Source: an uncultured Lachnospiraceae bacterium
GTDB taxonomy: Bacteria > Bacillota > Clostridia > Lachnospirales > Lachnospiraceae
NCBI GenBank assembly: GCA_946566685.1
Contig: CAMNXA010000002.1
Span: 107,033-171,032 of the forward strand
Direction: 5' to 3'
DNA length: 64,000 nt
Made by a program: the position numbers and the translations under genes. The notes under the pieces were generated by a model. That model did not search any database. It was not told the DNA's origin and saw nothing but the letters and a program-made list of their open reading frames with translations. Shown here one piece after another: positions 42,786 to 52,478 of this stretch (its first letter is position 1; every line of letters begins with the position of its first letter).

Positions 42786-43313
42786 CCTTCCCAGAAATCC
42801 TGCCGCTGACTGGATCAGCTTCTGTTCCACCTCGCCCATCTTGGATTTATGATCCATCTCCAGGAGAATCACCGAACCGATCACATCTCCTTCACAGATG
42901 ATGGGACTGATGGCCTCGTGCTGAAACTCATCCGCATCGGTGCTGACTTGGATAAAATTCCGGTCGCCCCTGGCCGCCACCAGGCTTTCCCGATGATTGA
43001 TCTTTTCCTCCAGTTCCCTGCTGATGGACTTTCCCAGCAGATTCTTCATGCCGCCGGATACCGCGATGAACTGATCCCTGTCAGAGATCATCGCAATATG
43101 TCCCGACACCTGCGCCATACTCTCCGCATACTGTTTTGCGAAGGTGCCCATCTCTCCTATGGGAGAATATTTCTTGAGAATGATCTCCCCTTCCCTGTCG
43201 GTAAAAATTTCCAGCGGGTCTGATTCCCTGATGCGGAGTGTCCTGCGGATCTCCTTCGGAATCACAATACGTCCCAGATCATCTATTCGTCTGACTATAC
43301 CAGTTGCTTTCAT
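42771..43313 (-). CDS. spoVT: Stage V sporulation protein T
   Basis: A forespore transcription regulator of 180 residues, near the 178 of Bacillus SpoVT. The N-terminal AbrB-type swapped-hairpin domain reads MKATGIVRRIDDLGRIVIPKEIRRTLRI, followed by a GAF-like domain (about 55-180, SPIICEGDVIGSVIL). ATG at 43313 is preceded by GGAGG nine bases upstream; an open extension to 43361 is not used. A sigma-G-like promoter stands at 43386-43414, as in Bacillus. It marks the organism as a spore former. Its 3' end is duplicated at 41630. Confidence 0.95.
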   Translation of the reverse strand: MKATGIVRRIDDLGRIVIPKEIRRTLRIRESDPLEIFTDREGEIILKKYSPIGEMGTFAKQYAESMAQVSGHIAMISDRDQFIAVSGGMKNLLGKSISRELEEKINHRESLVAARGDRNFIQVSTDADEFQHEAISPIICEGDVIGSVILLEMDHKSKMGEVEQKLIQSAAGFLGRQMEQ

Positions 43314-43385
43314 ATCATATAACCTCCATCTGCCAATCATAATCGTAGTGTAGTTTCGCATTTTCTTTTATCTCTGCGTTTTTAC

Positions 43386-43414
43386 TATTATTTGTAAAGC
43401 AGGAAATTATATGC
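43386..43414 (-). promoter_or_regulatory. Sigma-G-type promoter of spoVT
   Basis: On the minus strand: GCATA (43410-43414), a 17-bp spacer, AATAATA (43386-43392). The known consensus is GMATR-N17-CATNMTA; the -35 fits fully and the -10 six of seven. Placement 70 bp before spoVT supports it. Confidence 0.6.
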
Positions 43415-43480
43415 ATGTAATTAAAGATTTTACAATTTTGGTTTTTGCAGTTATGCCGCCGCAGGCCACTCTTCTTTTCA

Positions 43481-44914
43481 TCAGTTCCCGTCAGGTTCCG
43501 GCTCCAGATACTTCACAATGCTCTGAAAATAACTGCCCTCTGCAAATACTTTTACTTTCCAGTCAGACTCGCTTTCCGACTGTCTTGACATTACCCGTTT
43601 TCCTTCCTGCAACCGGTATATGCCATGGCAAAAAGACTCCGTCTCCCAATCATAACCGGAATAAAGCAGTTCATTTTCATTTAGCAGGGCAACAGCCCCT
43701 GCGTCATCGTCTCCGGTAAAAATCCCATCCGGCACTCTATAGGTCCTGCTATTCCCGGTATCTGCCTCCACCAGGTCCATCCAGGTCGCTTCCTTCTCCT
43801 CATAGAACACGGCCAGATAATCCTCTTCCTGCGTCTCCAGCCATCTAAAATCCCCATAGTATTCGTCAATCTGTTTTTGATACAGTGTCTCGCCATCCCT
43901 GTTTCTCAATACGAAGCCTGTAATTCTTCCCCACACATCCTCCGAAGCATCCACTGTCTCAAACACATATCCCTGCTCATCAGGTGCATATTCCGCCCGC
44001 ATGGGACCGATAAAATCATTTTCCGGTGTTGCACAGCCACAATCTCCTTCCGCCAGAGGTGGATGAGGCTTAAACGAAGCCGTCTCAAGAAGCTTCGCCT
44101 CCCCGCTCTCCAGATCATATTCATAGAGTCCTTCATTCGTACACGCCAGCACTTTTTTCAAGTCCGTGGTGATATCACAGGCATTTTCGTACGCTCCTTT
44201 ATAATATAATTGGTACAAATCCCCCATGATCTCCCTGATATTACAGATCTCGTCCCGTGTCTGGAAATCCTTTGACAAATGATACAACCTGCCATCCGCC
44301 TCATAGACATAACCATCCGGCAGCAGAATCGGACATGCCATCCGCTCATTGACACAATCATATCTGTCCGCATAATTTTCCACGACTTCGGGCACCTCTT
44401 GATAATCGTGACGGTACACCTCCTGCAAGGTAAAATAAGGCGCTTTGGCAAGAAAGAACATCTTCTGTCTCCGTAAACCGTCAAGATAAAAGCAATCTCC
44501 GGTAATCAGTACGGTCCTGTCATCCACCATGATGCACTGGTCCGGCCAGCGATAACTCAATTCACCCACCAGGCCGCCTGACATCACCAGAGGTTTGGAT
44601 ACCCCTACCCCTATTGGCGAGTCCGAGTCTTCATGTTTCACAACCGCCTGTTCCCGCTCTTCTTCTCCATCCGCATTTTCCTCTGCCGGATCTGCCGCCG
44701 GACTACTCTCCTTTGTCATATCTGCCATGTCTTGCTCATCTGTCTCAGCATCCTGTCTGGCAGACATTTCCCTTGAAACATCCTGCTTAGCTGTATATCC
44801 TGTCTCCTGTATCTCTGCCGAACCGCTTCGGATACCTACCGCCATACAGACACCCAACAGGAAAACCACTCCAAAAACGCTTATGATTCTCTTTCCTCTA
44901 CCCACCACTTTCAT
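43481..44914 (-). CDS. Predicted secreted or membrane-anchored protein of unknown function
   Basis: I do not recognise it. The 477-residue protein has one N-terminal hydrophobic segment (IISVFGVVFLLGVCMAVGI), then a low-complexity acidic linker (about 30-95), then a globular part with blade-like motifs ILLPDGYVYEADGRLYHLS, CTNEGLYEYDLESGEAKLL and YSGYDWETESF, suggesting a beta-propeller, as in the gene at 1-1418. It should be extracellular. The start ATG at 44914 is preferred over a TTG at 44950; neither has a strong site. It is divergent from the GH94 locus. Confidence 0.75.
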   Translation of the reverse strand: MKVVGRGKRIISVFGVVFLLGVCMAVGIRSGSAEIQETGYTAKQDVSREMSARQDAETDEQDMADMTKESSPAADPAEENADGEEEREQAVVKHEDSDSPIGVGVSKPLVMSGGLVGELSYRWPDQCIMVDDRTVLITGDCFYLDGLRRQKMFFLAKAPYFTLQEVYRHDYQEVPEVVENYADRYDCVNERMACPILLPDGYVYEADGRLYHLSKDFQTRDEICNIREIMGDLYQLYYKGAYENACDITTDLKKVLACTNEGLYEYDLESGEAKLLETASFKPHPPLAEGDCGCATPENDFIGPMRAEYAPDEQGYVFETVDASEDVWGRITGFVLRNRDGETLYQKQIDEYYGDFRWLETQEEDYLAVFYEEKEATWMDLVEADTGNSRTYRVPDGIFTGDDDAGAVALLNENELLYSGYDWETESFCHGIYRLQEGKRVMSRQSESESDWKVKVFAEGSYFQSIVKYLEPEPDGN

Positions 44915-45091
44915 CCCCCACAAGCCACAGTTCCCAAAGTTCCCTGCCAATTTGCACGCCGCTTAACAAAAATCGGCAAATTATCACATCCTCATCCATT
45001 CCCAGATGCCTGCCTTTTCTTTATAATATAACCAAGGGACGTAAAAAACAACACCAGGAGCGGGCAACCGCTTCGAAATGGGGGGATAACT

Positions 45092-47503
45092 ATGAAATAT
45101 GGACATTTTGATGACCAAAACAGGGAATACGTGATCGACAGGGTTGACCTGCCCTGCTCGTGGACGAACTATCTGGGCGTGGAGGATATGGCGGCAGTCA
45201 TCAATCACACGGCCGGCGGTTATCTGTTCTACAAGACACCGGAGTACCATCGGATCAGCCGTTTCAGGGGTAACGCTGTACCTATGGACAGACCAGGTTT
45301 TTACGTTTACATTAGAGATAACGACAGAAATGATTACTGGTCTGTTTCCTGGCAGCCCGTGGGCAAGCCGCTTGACGCTGCCAGATACAGCTGCCGCCAC
45401 GGCATGTCCTACACCGTGTACGAATGTGAGTATCAAGATATCCGCGCCTCCCAGACCATGGTCATCCCCAGAGGGGAAGCCGTACAGCTCTGGGATGTGA
45501 AAATTAAAAACACGGGAGATGCACCCAGACAGTTAAGCGTATTCTCCTACCTGGAATTTTCCTTCCACCACATTATGATCGACAATCAGAATTATCAGAT
45601 GAGTCTCTACTGTGCCGGTTCCTCTTATGAGGACGGTATCATTGAGGAAGATCTGTTCTATGAGGAAGAAGGATATCAGTATTTTACCATGAATATGGCG
45701 CCTGACGGGTTCGACTGTATGCGTGACCGCTTCATCGGCACCTACAATACCGAAACCAACCCGGCGGCTGTCTCAAGCGGCAGATGCTCCTCTTCTTATG
45801 AAAAGGGCGGCAATCACTGCGGCAGTCTGCAAAAAGATCTGACATTGCAGCCAGGCGATGAGGCAAGGATCATCTTTATGCTGGGAGAAGGCCGGCGCGC
45901 CGAGGGCAGACGCATCCGCGCCAAATACGAGAACCCGGAGACGGTGGATCAGGTCTATGACGATTTAAGACAATACTGGGAAGATAAATTCTCCAAACTG
46001 CAAATTGAGACACCAAGCGCCGCCATGAATACCATGATCAATACCTGGACGCTGTACCAGTCGGAAATTAACGTCATGTTCTCCCGCTTCGCCTCCTTCA
46101 TCGAAGTGGGCGGCCGGGTGGGACTCGGTTATCGGGATACGGCCCAGGACGCCATGACGGTTCCCCACTCCAATCCGGACAAATGCAGGGAGCGCATCGA
46201 ACAGCTTCTGCGGGGGCTGACCAGTGACGGTTACGGTCTGCATCTCTTCCAGCCGGAATGGTTTGTGGAAAATACCGGGGCAAAGCCTTTCAAATCGCCT
46301 ACCGTCATTCCGGAGCCTGACAAAGACAGTATCATCCACGGCCTGAAAGACGCCTGCTCCGATGACGCGCTCTGGCTGGTGGGTTCTGTCGTGGAATACA
46401 TCAAAGAGACCGGTGATATCGCTTTTGCCGACAAACTGCTGCCCTACGCGGATACCTTCCTCTCCGGCAGCAAAGAGACAGAGTCCGTCTACGAGCATCT
46501 GAAAAGGATTCTGGACTTTTCCACCAGACAGGTGGGACTGACCGGCATCTGCAAGGGGCTGCGGGCAGACTGGAACGACTGCCTGAACCTGGGCGGCGGC
46601 GAGAGCGCCATGGTCAGCTTCCTGCACTACTGGGCACTGCGGCATTTCATCAGTCTGGCCTCCCATCTGGACAGGCCGGAGGATGTGTCTTACTATACGC
46701 AGATTGCAGACCGGGTCAAAGAAGTCTGCAACCGGGAACTCTGGGACGGCGAATGGTTTATCCGGGGTATCACAGCCAAGGGCAGGAAAATAGGCACCAA
46801 GGAAGACCTGGAAGGGAAGGTGCACCTGGAGTCCAATGCCTGGGCAGTGCTCTCCGGCGCTGCCGATGAGGAAAAAGCGGATCTGGCGCTGAAAGCCATT
46901 GACGAATATCTCTATACACCCTATGGCCTGCTGTTAAACACACCTTCTTATACCGTGCCCGATGACGACATCGGCTTTGTCACCAGAGTATATCCGGGCC
47001 TGAAAGAAAACGGGGCTGTGTTCTCCCATCCCAATCCCTGGGCATGGGCGGCGGCCTGCACCAGGGGAAGAGGTGATCTGGCCATGAAATTCTACGATGC
47101 ACTCTGTCCTTACCTGCAAAACGACAGGATTGAGATCAGGGAAGCAGAACCCTATTCCTACTGTCAGTTCATTGCCGGCAAAGATCACAGTGCTTTCGGC
47201 AGGGCAAGACACCCTTTCATGACCGGTTCCGGAGGCTGGGCATACTTTGCCGCCACCCGATACATCCTGGGTATCCGGCCGGATTACGACAGTCTCACGA
47301 TCGATCCCTGTATTCCGGCGGATTGGAAGGAATTTCGTGCCACACGCATTTTCCGGGGCGCCAGATACAACATCCGGGTAAGCAATCCGGAGGGCATCAT
47401 GAAAGGAGTAGGCGAAATCCGCGTGGACGGACAGCTGACAGATAAGATTCCGGTGATGCCGGCAGGCAGTGAACATACAGTTGACGTAATCCTGCAACAG
47501 TAA
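45092..47503 (+). CDS. GH94 disaccharide phosphorylase, probable N,N'-diacetylchitobiose phosphorylase
   Basis: Family 94 enzymes split a beta-glycosidic disaccharide with phosphate into a sugar 1-phosphate and a free sugar. The 803-residue length is right. The general-acid motif is ADWNDCLN (about 492-499). The segments GYRDTAQDAMTVPHSNPDKC and HPFMTGSGGWAYFAATRYIL resemble chitobiose phosphorylase more than cellobiose phosphorylase, which has GFRDSNQDLLGFVH at the first site; this is from memory of the families, so specificity is inference. It lacks a signal peptide and acts in the cytoplasm. ATG follows GGGGGGATAACT. Downstream are a hexose-phosphate mutase, a YesM/YesN pair and an ABC importer. 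Confidence 0.88.
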   Translation: MKYGHFDDQNREYVIDRVDLPCSWTNYLGVEDMAAVINHTAGGYLFYKTPEYHRISRFRGNAVPMDRPGFYVYIRDNDRNDYWSVSWQPVGKPLDAARYSCRHGMSYTVYECEYQDIRASQTMVIPRGEAVQLWDVKIKNTGDAPRQLSVFSYLEFSFHHIMIDNQNYQMSLYCAGSSYEDGIIEEDLFYEEEGYQYFTMNMAPDGFDCMRDRFIGTYNTETNPAAVSSGRCSSSYEKGGNHCGSLQKDLTLQPGDEARIIFMLGEGRRAEGRRIRAKYENPETVDQVYDDLRQYWEDKFSKLQIETPSAAMNTMINTWTLYQSEINVMFSRFASFIEVGGRVGLGYRDTAQDAMTVPHSNPDKCRERIEQLLRGLTSDGYGLHLFQPEWFVENTGAKPFKSPTVIPEPDKDSIIHGLKDACSDDALWLVGSVVEYIKETGDIAFADKLLPYADTFLSGSKETESVYEHLKRILDFSTRQVGLTGICKGLRADWNDCLNLGGGESAMVSFLHYWALRHFISLASHLDRPEDVSYYTQIADRVKEVCNRELWDGEWFIRGITAKGRKIGTKEDLEGKVHLESNAWAVLSGAADEEKADLALKAIDEYLYTPYGLLLNTPSYTVPDDDIGFVTRVYPGLKENGAVFSHPNPWAWAAACTRGRGDLAMKFYDALCPYLQNDRIEIREAEPYSYCQFIAGKDHSAFGRARHPFMTGSGGWAYFAATRYILGIRPDYDSLTIDPCIPADWKEFRATRIFRGARYNIRVSNPEGIMKGVGEIRVDGQLTDKIPVMPAGSEHTVDVILQQ

Positions 47504-47601
47504 CAAATATTTCACAAGATTTGGCCTGCGTGCTGCCTGCCACAAACTTGTAATCCCTGCATGGATCGGAGCAGCAAAGCAGCGCAGAAACGGAGAAAAA
47601 T

Positions 47602-49017
47602 ATGATACAATTTGGGACAGGCGGCTGGAGAGCCGTGATCGGTGACGGATTTACAAGAGAAAATATTCAGATTTTATCCAGAGCCATTTGTGATAAAATG
47701 AGAGAGGAAAATGTGGCCGACAAGGGCATTGTCCTGGGCTATGACAGACGCTTCCTCTCCAAAGAAGCAATGCAGTGGGCGGCACAGGTCTTTGCCAGAG
47801 AAGGCATCAAGGCTTACCTGATCAACAAATCAGCGCCCACACCCCTGGTCATGTTTTATGTGATGAAGCATGAATTTCACTACGGTATGATGATTACAGC
47901 AAGCCATAATCCTGCCATTTATAACGGCATCAAGGTCTTTACCTACGGCGGCAGGGATGCGGATGAAGCACAGACAGCGGATATCGAAAGATATATCAAT
48001 GAAGTGACGGACATCCCGGTGGAAGACCTGACCTATCAGGAAGGTCTTGAGCAGGGGCTGATCGAGGAGATTTATCCCCTGAACGAATATCTGGACAGCA
48101 TCATTGACACCATAGATATGGGCAAGATCAAAAAGCGCGGCCTGCGGGTTGCCCTGGATCCCATGTACGGTGTCAGCGAGACTTCCCTGAAGACCATCCT
48201 GATGACTGCCAGATGCGAGGTGGAGACCATCCACGAAAGACATGATACCCTGTTTGGCGGCAAACTGCCGGCACCCACGGCCCAGACACTGCGTGCCCTG
48301 CAAAACTATGTGATCGACAGACGCTGCGACCTGGGTATCGCAACGGACGGCGATGCAGACCGGATCGGTGTCATCGATGATAAGGGCAATTTCCTCCATC
48401 CCAATGACATCCTTGTCCTGTTGTATTATTATCTGGTAAAATACAAAGGCTGGCACGGCGCAGCCGTCAGGAACATCTGTACCACCCATCTTCTGGACCG
48501 GGTAGCGGAAAGTTTTGGCGAATCCTGTTATGAGGTTCCGGTGGGATTCAAACACATCTCCGCCAAGATGTTCGCCACAGACGCCATCATCGGCGGCGAG
48601 TCCTCCGGCGGTATGGCAGTCAGAGGCCATATCAAGGGCAAGGACGGCATCTACGCCTCTGCCCTCCTGGTGGAAATGATCGCGGTGACCGGCATGCCGC
48701 TGTCACAGATTATGGAAACGATCCGCAAAGAATACGGCGACATGGCATTGGAAGAGCGGGATTATCGTTTCAGCCCGCAGCGCAAGGTGGAAATCCACAA
48801 GCAGATCCTGGAAGACAAGGAACTGCCGCAGATTCCTTATGAGATTGACAGAATCTCCTATCTGGACGGGCTTAAGATATACTTAAAGGACGGCGGCTGG
48901 ATCTCCGTCAGGTTCTCCGGCACAGAGCCTCTTTTACGGATCTTCTGTGAGATGAAGGTTCCGCGTGAGGCCGCCGCATTCTGTGAACTCTTTGAAGAGT
49001 ACTTATCTTTAAAATAG
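47602..49017 (+). CDS. Phosphohexomutase (phosphoglucomutase/phosphoacetylglucosamine-mutase family)
   Basis: It should convert the hexose 1-phosphate made by the GH94 enzyme to hexose 6-phosphate for glycolysis. All four family motifs are present: phosphoserine Ser101 in TASHNP, metal loop DGDADR (Asp249, Asp251, Asp253), sugar-binding GGESSGG, and phosphate-binding RFSGTEPLLRI. Length 471 residues. ATG follows CGGAGAAAAAT, 98 bp after the phosphorylase stop. If the phosphorylase acts on chitobiose, the substrate would be GlcNAc 1-phosphate. Confidence 0.93.
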   Translation: MIQFGTGGWRAVIGDGFTRENIQILSRAICDKMREENVADKGIVLGYDRRFLSKEAMQWAAQVFAREGIKAYLINKSAPTPLVMFYVMKHEFHYGMMITASHNPAIYNGIKVFTYGGRDADEAQTADIERYINEVTDIPVEDLTYQEGLEQGLIEEIYPLNEYLDSIIDTIDMGKIKKRGLRVALDPMYGVSETSLKTILMTARCEVETIHERHDTLFGGKLPAPTAQTLRALQNYVIDRRCDLGIATDGDADRIGVIDDKGNFLHPNDILVLLYYYLVKYKGWHGAAVRNICTTHLLDRVAESFGESCYEVPVGFKHISAKMFATDAIIGGESSGGMAVRGHIKGKDGIYASALLVEMIAVTGMPLSQIMETIRKEYGDMALEERDYRFSPQRKVEIHKQILEDKELPQIPYEIDRISYLDGLKIYLKDGGWISVRFSGTEPLLRIFCEMKVPREAAAFCELFEEYLSLK

Positions 49018-49095
49018 TAATCAATCACACAACCATTATCCGGACGCAGGTCATTGCACCTGCGTCTGCTTCCAATTTCAGACAAGGGCAAAGAT

Positions 49096-50871
49096 ATGGA
49101 CATCAAAAACGAACAATACACACAAAAGAAATCACTGCGATGGAGTATGGTCAGAAGACTGCTGTTCGGGTGGTTTTTTCCGCTGTTTATCCTGATCCTT
49201 ATGATGATATTGATGATAACCGGCAACCTGTATCATCAGGTGGAGCATACCATTACGGCTTCCATGGAAAAAACCGCGGACATCCTGCAAATCCAGTTAA
49301 AAGACTGCGAGACCGCCTCCAAAAACGCTTCCTATATGGGCGTTATTTCCAAATTATATAACACCTACCTGGCCAATGAAGATGCGGACACTTTTGAGAG
49401 AGAAGTCGAAAACTTCTTAACTCAGCAGTATGCTTATAATGACAACTGCAAAACAGCACAGCTCGTGATACTGAAAGAAAGGGACAACTGCTATTATACC
49501 TTGAATAACAGCAATGGCGGAAGCTATCAGGATGTTGTATTCTTTCAATCCAGGGCCCAGGAGCCAATCCTTGAAACGGCCCGTACACTCGATACCGGTA
49601 CAACACTGGTGTCCGTGGAGGGAAGGCTGTATATGGTCCGTAATCTGGTCACTCCCAAATTTGTACCCTATGCCGTGCTGGCACTGGAACTGGATGAAGA
49701 ATCCCTGATGCAGAGTTTCCCTGGTATATGGGGTTATACGGGCGTCAGTCTGTACTGGAATAACGAACTGGTAAACGCCACGGACAACAATGCCGCTAAG
49801 AGCCTGCCTGATAATATACAGACAAAACTGAGCGAAGCAAACACCTCGTATGAACATCATCCCGGCTCCAGTTCCTATATTCACCACAGAATAAACACAT
49901 ATGGCGGCACACTGGTTCTTTCCGTCAGCCTGGACAATCGAGTCATCCACGCTGAGACCAACTCCATGCAGTACCTTTTTCTGTTCCTGCTCATCTTCAT
50001 GATACCTCTTGTCATACAGATGATGCGGTTTTTCCACAAAAAGGTGACTGTGCCCCTGCAAGACCTGATTCGGGGCGCGGACGCTGTACGGGAGGGAAAC
50101 CTGGGTATTCAGATTGAAAACAGGGAAGACAACCGGGAATTTTATCATGTGAAGGATTCCTTCAACCACATGTCCTTGCAGCTTAAAAACCAGTTTGACA
50201 AAATTTACCTGGAAGAGATTGCCCTGCGGGATGCCAAGATCATGGCCCTGCAATCGCAGATCAATCCCCATTTTCTGAACAACACGCTGGAGATCATCAA
50301 CTGGGAGGCAAGGCTGAATGGCAATTATAAAGTGAGCGGCATGATCGAAGCCCTCTCCACCATGCTGGGCGCCACCATGAACCGCAAAGAGGCACAGTTT
50401 CATTCCATTGCCGAAGAGATGGCTTATGCCGATGCCTACCTGTATATCATTGCCCAGCGCTTTGGCACTAAGTTCCAGTGTACAAAGCATATTGATGAAA
50501 GCCTCATGACCATCCAGGTTCCCCGGCTGATCATTCAGCCCATTGTAGAAAATGCGGTGGAACACGGTATGAACATTTCCACAAAAGGCTGCCTGGAAAT
50601 CCGTCTTTATAAGAGGGAAGACGGCTATCTTTGTATAGAAATTGAGGATAACGGACATCTGACGAAAGAAGATAAGAATAAGATAGACAGACTTCTCTCC
50701 AAAGACATCATCCCATCCGGGGAAAAGAGAGTCAGCCTCGGCATCCGTAATGTTGACCAGAGACTCAAGATGATTTACGGCGATGATTGTGGATTATTTA
50801 TAACAGGAAATGAACAAGAAAATACAATCAGCACAATTTTGCTCAAATCGGAAGTGCCAACCGAGCAATAA
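49096..50871 (+). CDS. YesM-type sensor histidine kinase
   Basis: A 591-residue membrane kinase. TM1 (about 15-38), extracytoplasmic sensor (40-285), TM2 (about 290-310), HAMP (310-365), His_kinase with His392 (INPHFLNNTLEIINWE), HATPase with PIVENAVEHGM and LGIRNVDQRLKMIYG. ATG at 49096 follows AAGGGCAAAGAT; an in-frame ATG at 49054 has no site. Its partner response regulator is encoded after the transporter (54327), so kinase and regulator bracket the ABC genes. It should sense the sugar imported by this system. Confidence 0.92.
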   Translation: MDIKNEQYTQKKSLRWSMVRRLLFGWFFPLFILILMMILMITGNLYHQVEHTITASMEKTADILQIQLKDCETASKNASYMGVISKLYNTYLANEDADTFEREVENFLTQQYAYNDNCKTAQLVILKERDNCYYTLNNSNGGSYQDVVFFQSRAQEPILETARTLDTGTTLVSVEGRLYMVRNLVTPKFVPYAVLALELDEESLMQSFPGIWGYTGVSLYWNNELVNATDNNAAKSLPDNIQTKLSEANTSYEHHPGSSSYIHHRINTYGGTLVLSVSLDNRVIHAETNSMQYLFLFLLIFMIPLVIQMMRFFHKKVTVPLQDLIRGADAVREGNLGIQIENREDNREFYHVKDSFNHMSLQLKNQFDKIYLEEIALRDAKIMALQSQINPHFLNNTLEIINWEARLNGNYKVSGMIEALSTMLGATMNRKEAQFHSIAEEMAYADAYLYIIAQRFGTKFQCTKHIDESLMTIQVPRLIIQPIVENAVEHGMNISTKGCLEIRLYKREDGYLCIEIEDNGHLTKEDKNKIDRLLSKDIIPSGEKRVSLGIRNVDQRLKMIYGDDCGLFITGNEQENTISTILLKSEVPTEQ

Positions 50872-50970
50872 AAGGCAAAAAAAGACAATCCCAACAATTA
50901 CCCTTTATTTCTTTTGCAGGTATGATATAGATGTAACCAAACAAAAGAAATCAACAAGGGAGGATAAATA

Positions 50971-52389
50971 ATGAAAAAAAGAGTCATAGCAGCAATGCTC
51001 GCGGGAATGATGGTATTATCCGTTACCGCATGCGGTAACAGCGCAGGAAACACCGGGTCTGATGCATCGGCACCGGCGCAGACAACAGAAAGCACAGACG
51101 CTTCAGGGAGTACAGCCGACCAGGCGCCGGCAGCTGAGACAGCACAGCCTACAGGCCCGGTGGAACTGACAGTCACTACCACCTTTGCAGGTGAGGACAC
51201 CAATGCACAGAATTACAAAGACGCCGTGAAAGCCTGGGAAGAACAGACCGGCAATACGATCGTAGACACTTCCGCAACTGCGGACGAAACCTTCAAGATG
51301 AGGGTGGCAACAGACTTTGAGACCGGCTCTGAACCGGACGTACTGTTTTTCTTCAACGGTGCGGACGCCAACAGCTTTATCGAGGCAGGCAAGGTATTAT
51401 CCCTCGATGAGATCCGCGCAGAGTATCCGGAATACGCTACCAACATGAACGAAGACCTGATCACCGATTCCCTGGTGGACGGCAAGAAATACGCCATACC
51501 GGTTAATGGTTACTGGGAAGCGATGTTCGTCAACACAGAGATTCTGGAGGCCGCCGGTGTGGCAATGCCCGGTGCAGACTACACAATGGATATGTTCAAG
51601 GCAGACTGCGAAAAGATCAAAGCAGCAGGTTATACACCCATCGCAGCAGCGCTCGGCAACATTCCTCACTACTGGTGGGAGTTCGCTATCTTCAACAACC
51701 AGTCTCCGGACACCCATCTGGAAATCCCGGAAAACGTGGAAGATGCCAACGGCCAGGCCTGGGTTTCCGGCATGAACGACATCAAAGAACTGTATGAACT
51801 GGGATATTTCCCTGACAACACACTCTCTGCAACAGATGATGAGACCTTTGCCATGTTTACAGACGGCAAGGCAGCGTTCCTGATCGATGGTTCCTGGAAA
51901 GTCGGCGGTATCGTAGGTTCCTGCCAGTCAGATCCAGAAGATCCTTCTACCCTTGATGCAGACAAACTTGCGAAATTCGATGTAACCTATGTACCTGGCA
52001 AGGGCAGCAGAAAAGCAACAGACCTGGTAGGCGGTCTTTCTTCCGGCTACTACATTACAAGAAAAGCATGGGATGACCCGGACAAGAGAGCAGCCGCAGT
52101 CAGCTTCGTAGAGTATATGACTTCTGACGATGTGGTACCCGCTTTTGCACAGCATGCTGCATCCGCATTAAAGAATGCACCGGAAGTTGACCCCGCTCAG
52201 TTCAACGAGTTACAGCGCAAATCCATCGAGATGATGGCTGGCGTAACCTCTCTCACAGGCGCGGTACAGGATTTATTCCAGGGCGACTGCCGCGTATCCA
52301 CCTTCGATGGCATGCCTGAGATCGTAACCGGCAGAGTACAGGCCGTAGATGCAGTAGCAGAAGGTCTGGACGCTTATCACAATCAGTAA
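50971..52389 (+). CDS. Sugar-binding lipoprotein of CUT1 ABC importer
   Basis: A family 1 solute-binding protein of 472 residues. The lipobox VTAC places acylated Cys21; a Thr/Ala/Ser-rich linker follows to about 65, then the binding domain. ATG follows AAGGGAGGATAAATA. A TATGAT about 45 bp upstream could be an activator-dependent -10. It delivers sugar to the permeases encoded next; with the GH94 enzyme this points to chitobiose or a similar beta-disaccharide. Confidence 0.95.
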   Translation: MKKRVIAAMLAGMMVLSVTACGNSAGNTGSDASAPAQTTESTDASGSTADQAPAAETAQPTGPVELTVTTTFAGEDTNAQNYKDAVKAWEEQTGNTIVDTSATADETFKMRVATDFETGSEPDVLFFFNGADANSFIEAGKVLSLDEIRAEYPEYATNMNEDLITDSLVDGKKYAIPVNGYWEAMFVNTEILEAAGVAMPGADYTMDMFKADCEKIKAAGYTPIAAALGNIPHYWWEFAIFNNQSPDTHLEIPENVEDANGQAWVSGMNDIKELYELGYFPDNTLSATDDETFAMFTDGKAAFLIDGSWKVGGIVGSCQSDPEDPSTLDADKLAKFDVTYVPGKGSRKATDLVGGLSSGYYITRKAWDDPDKRAAAVSFVEYMTSDDVVPAFAQHAASALKNAPEVDPAQFNELQRKSIEMMAGVTSLTGAVQDLFQGDCRVSTFDGMPEIVTGRVQAVDAVAEGLDAYHNQ

Positions 52390-52416
52390 TACCTGACAGA
52401 ATATGAATCAGCTGAA

Positions 52417-52447
52417 AGGGGCAGGGGATCACCCTGCCTCCTTTTTC
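52417..52447 (+). terminator. Leaky terminator between binding-protein and permease genes
   Basis: GGCAGGG (52420-52426) pairs with CCCTGCC (52432-52438), followed by a run of T. Placed 30 bp after the binding-protein stop, it would raise binding-protein over permease expression, as does the hairpin at 8245-8284 in the first ABC operon. Confidence 0.75.
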
Positions 52448-52478
52448 CAAAACAACCGGTTTTAAATGGAGGTGTCTT

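Noticed and set aside
45965..46825. 286-codon minus-strand frame opposite GH94 gene
   Set aside because: Shadow frame of a high-confidence phosphorylase gene.
49417..50658. 413-codon minus-strand frame opposite the YesM kinase
   Set aside because: No start signal and no domain; the plus-strand kinase is clearly the gene.
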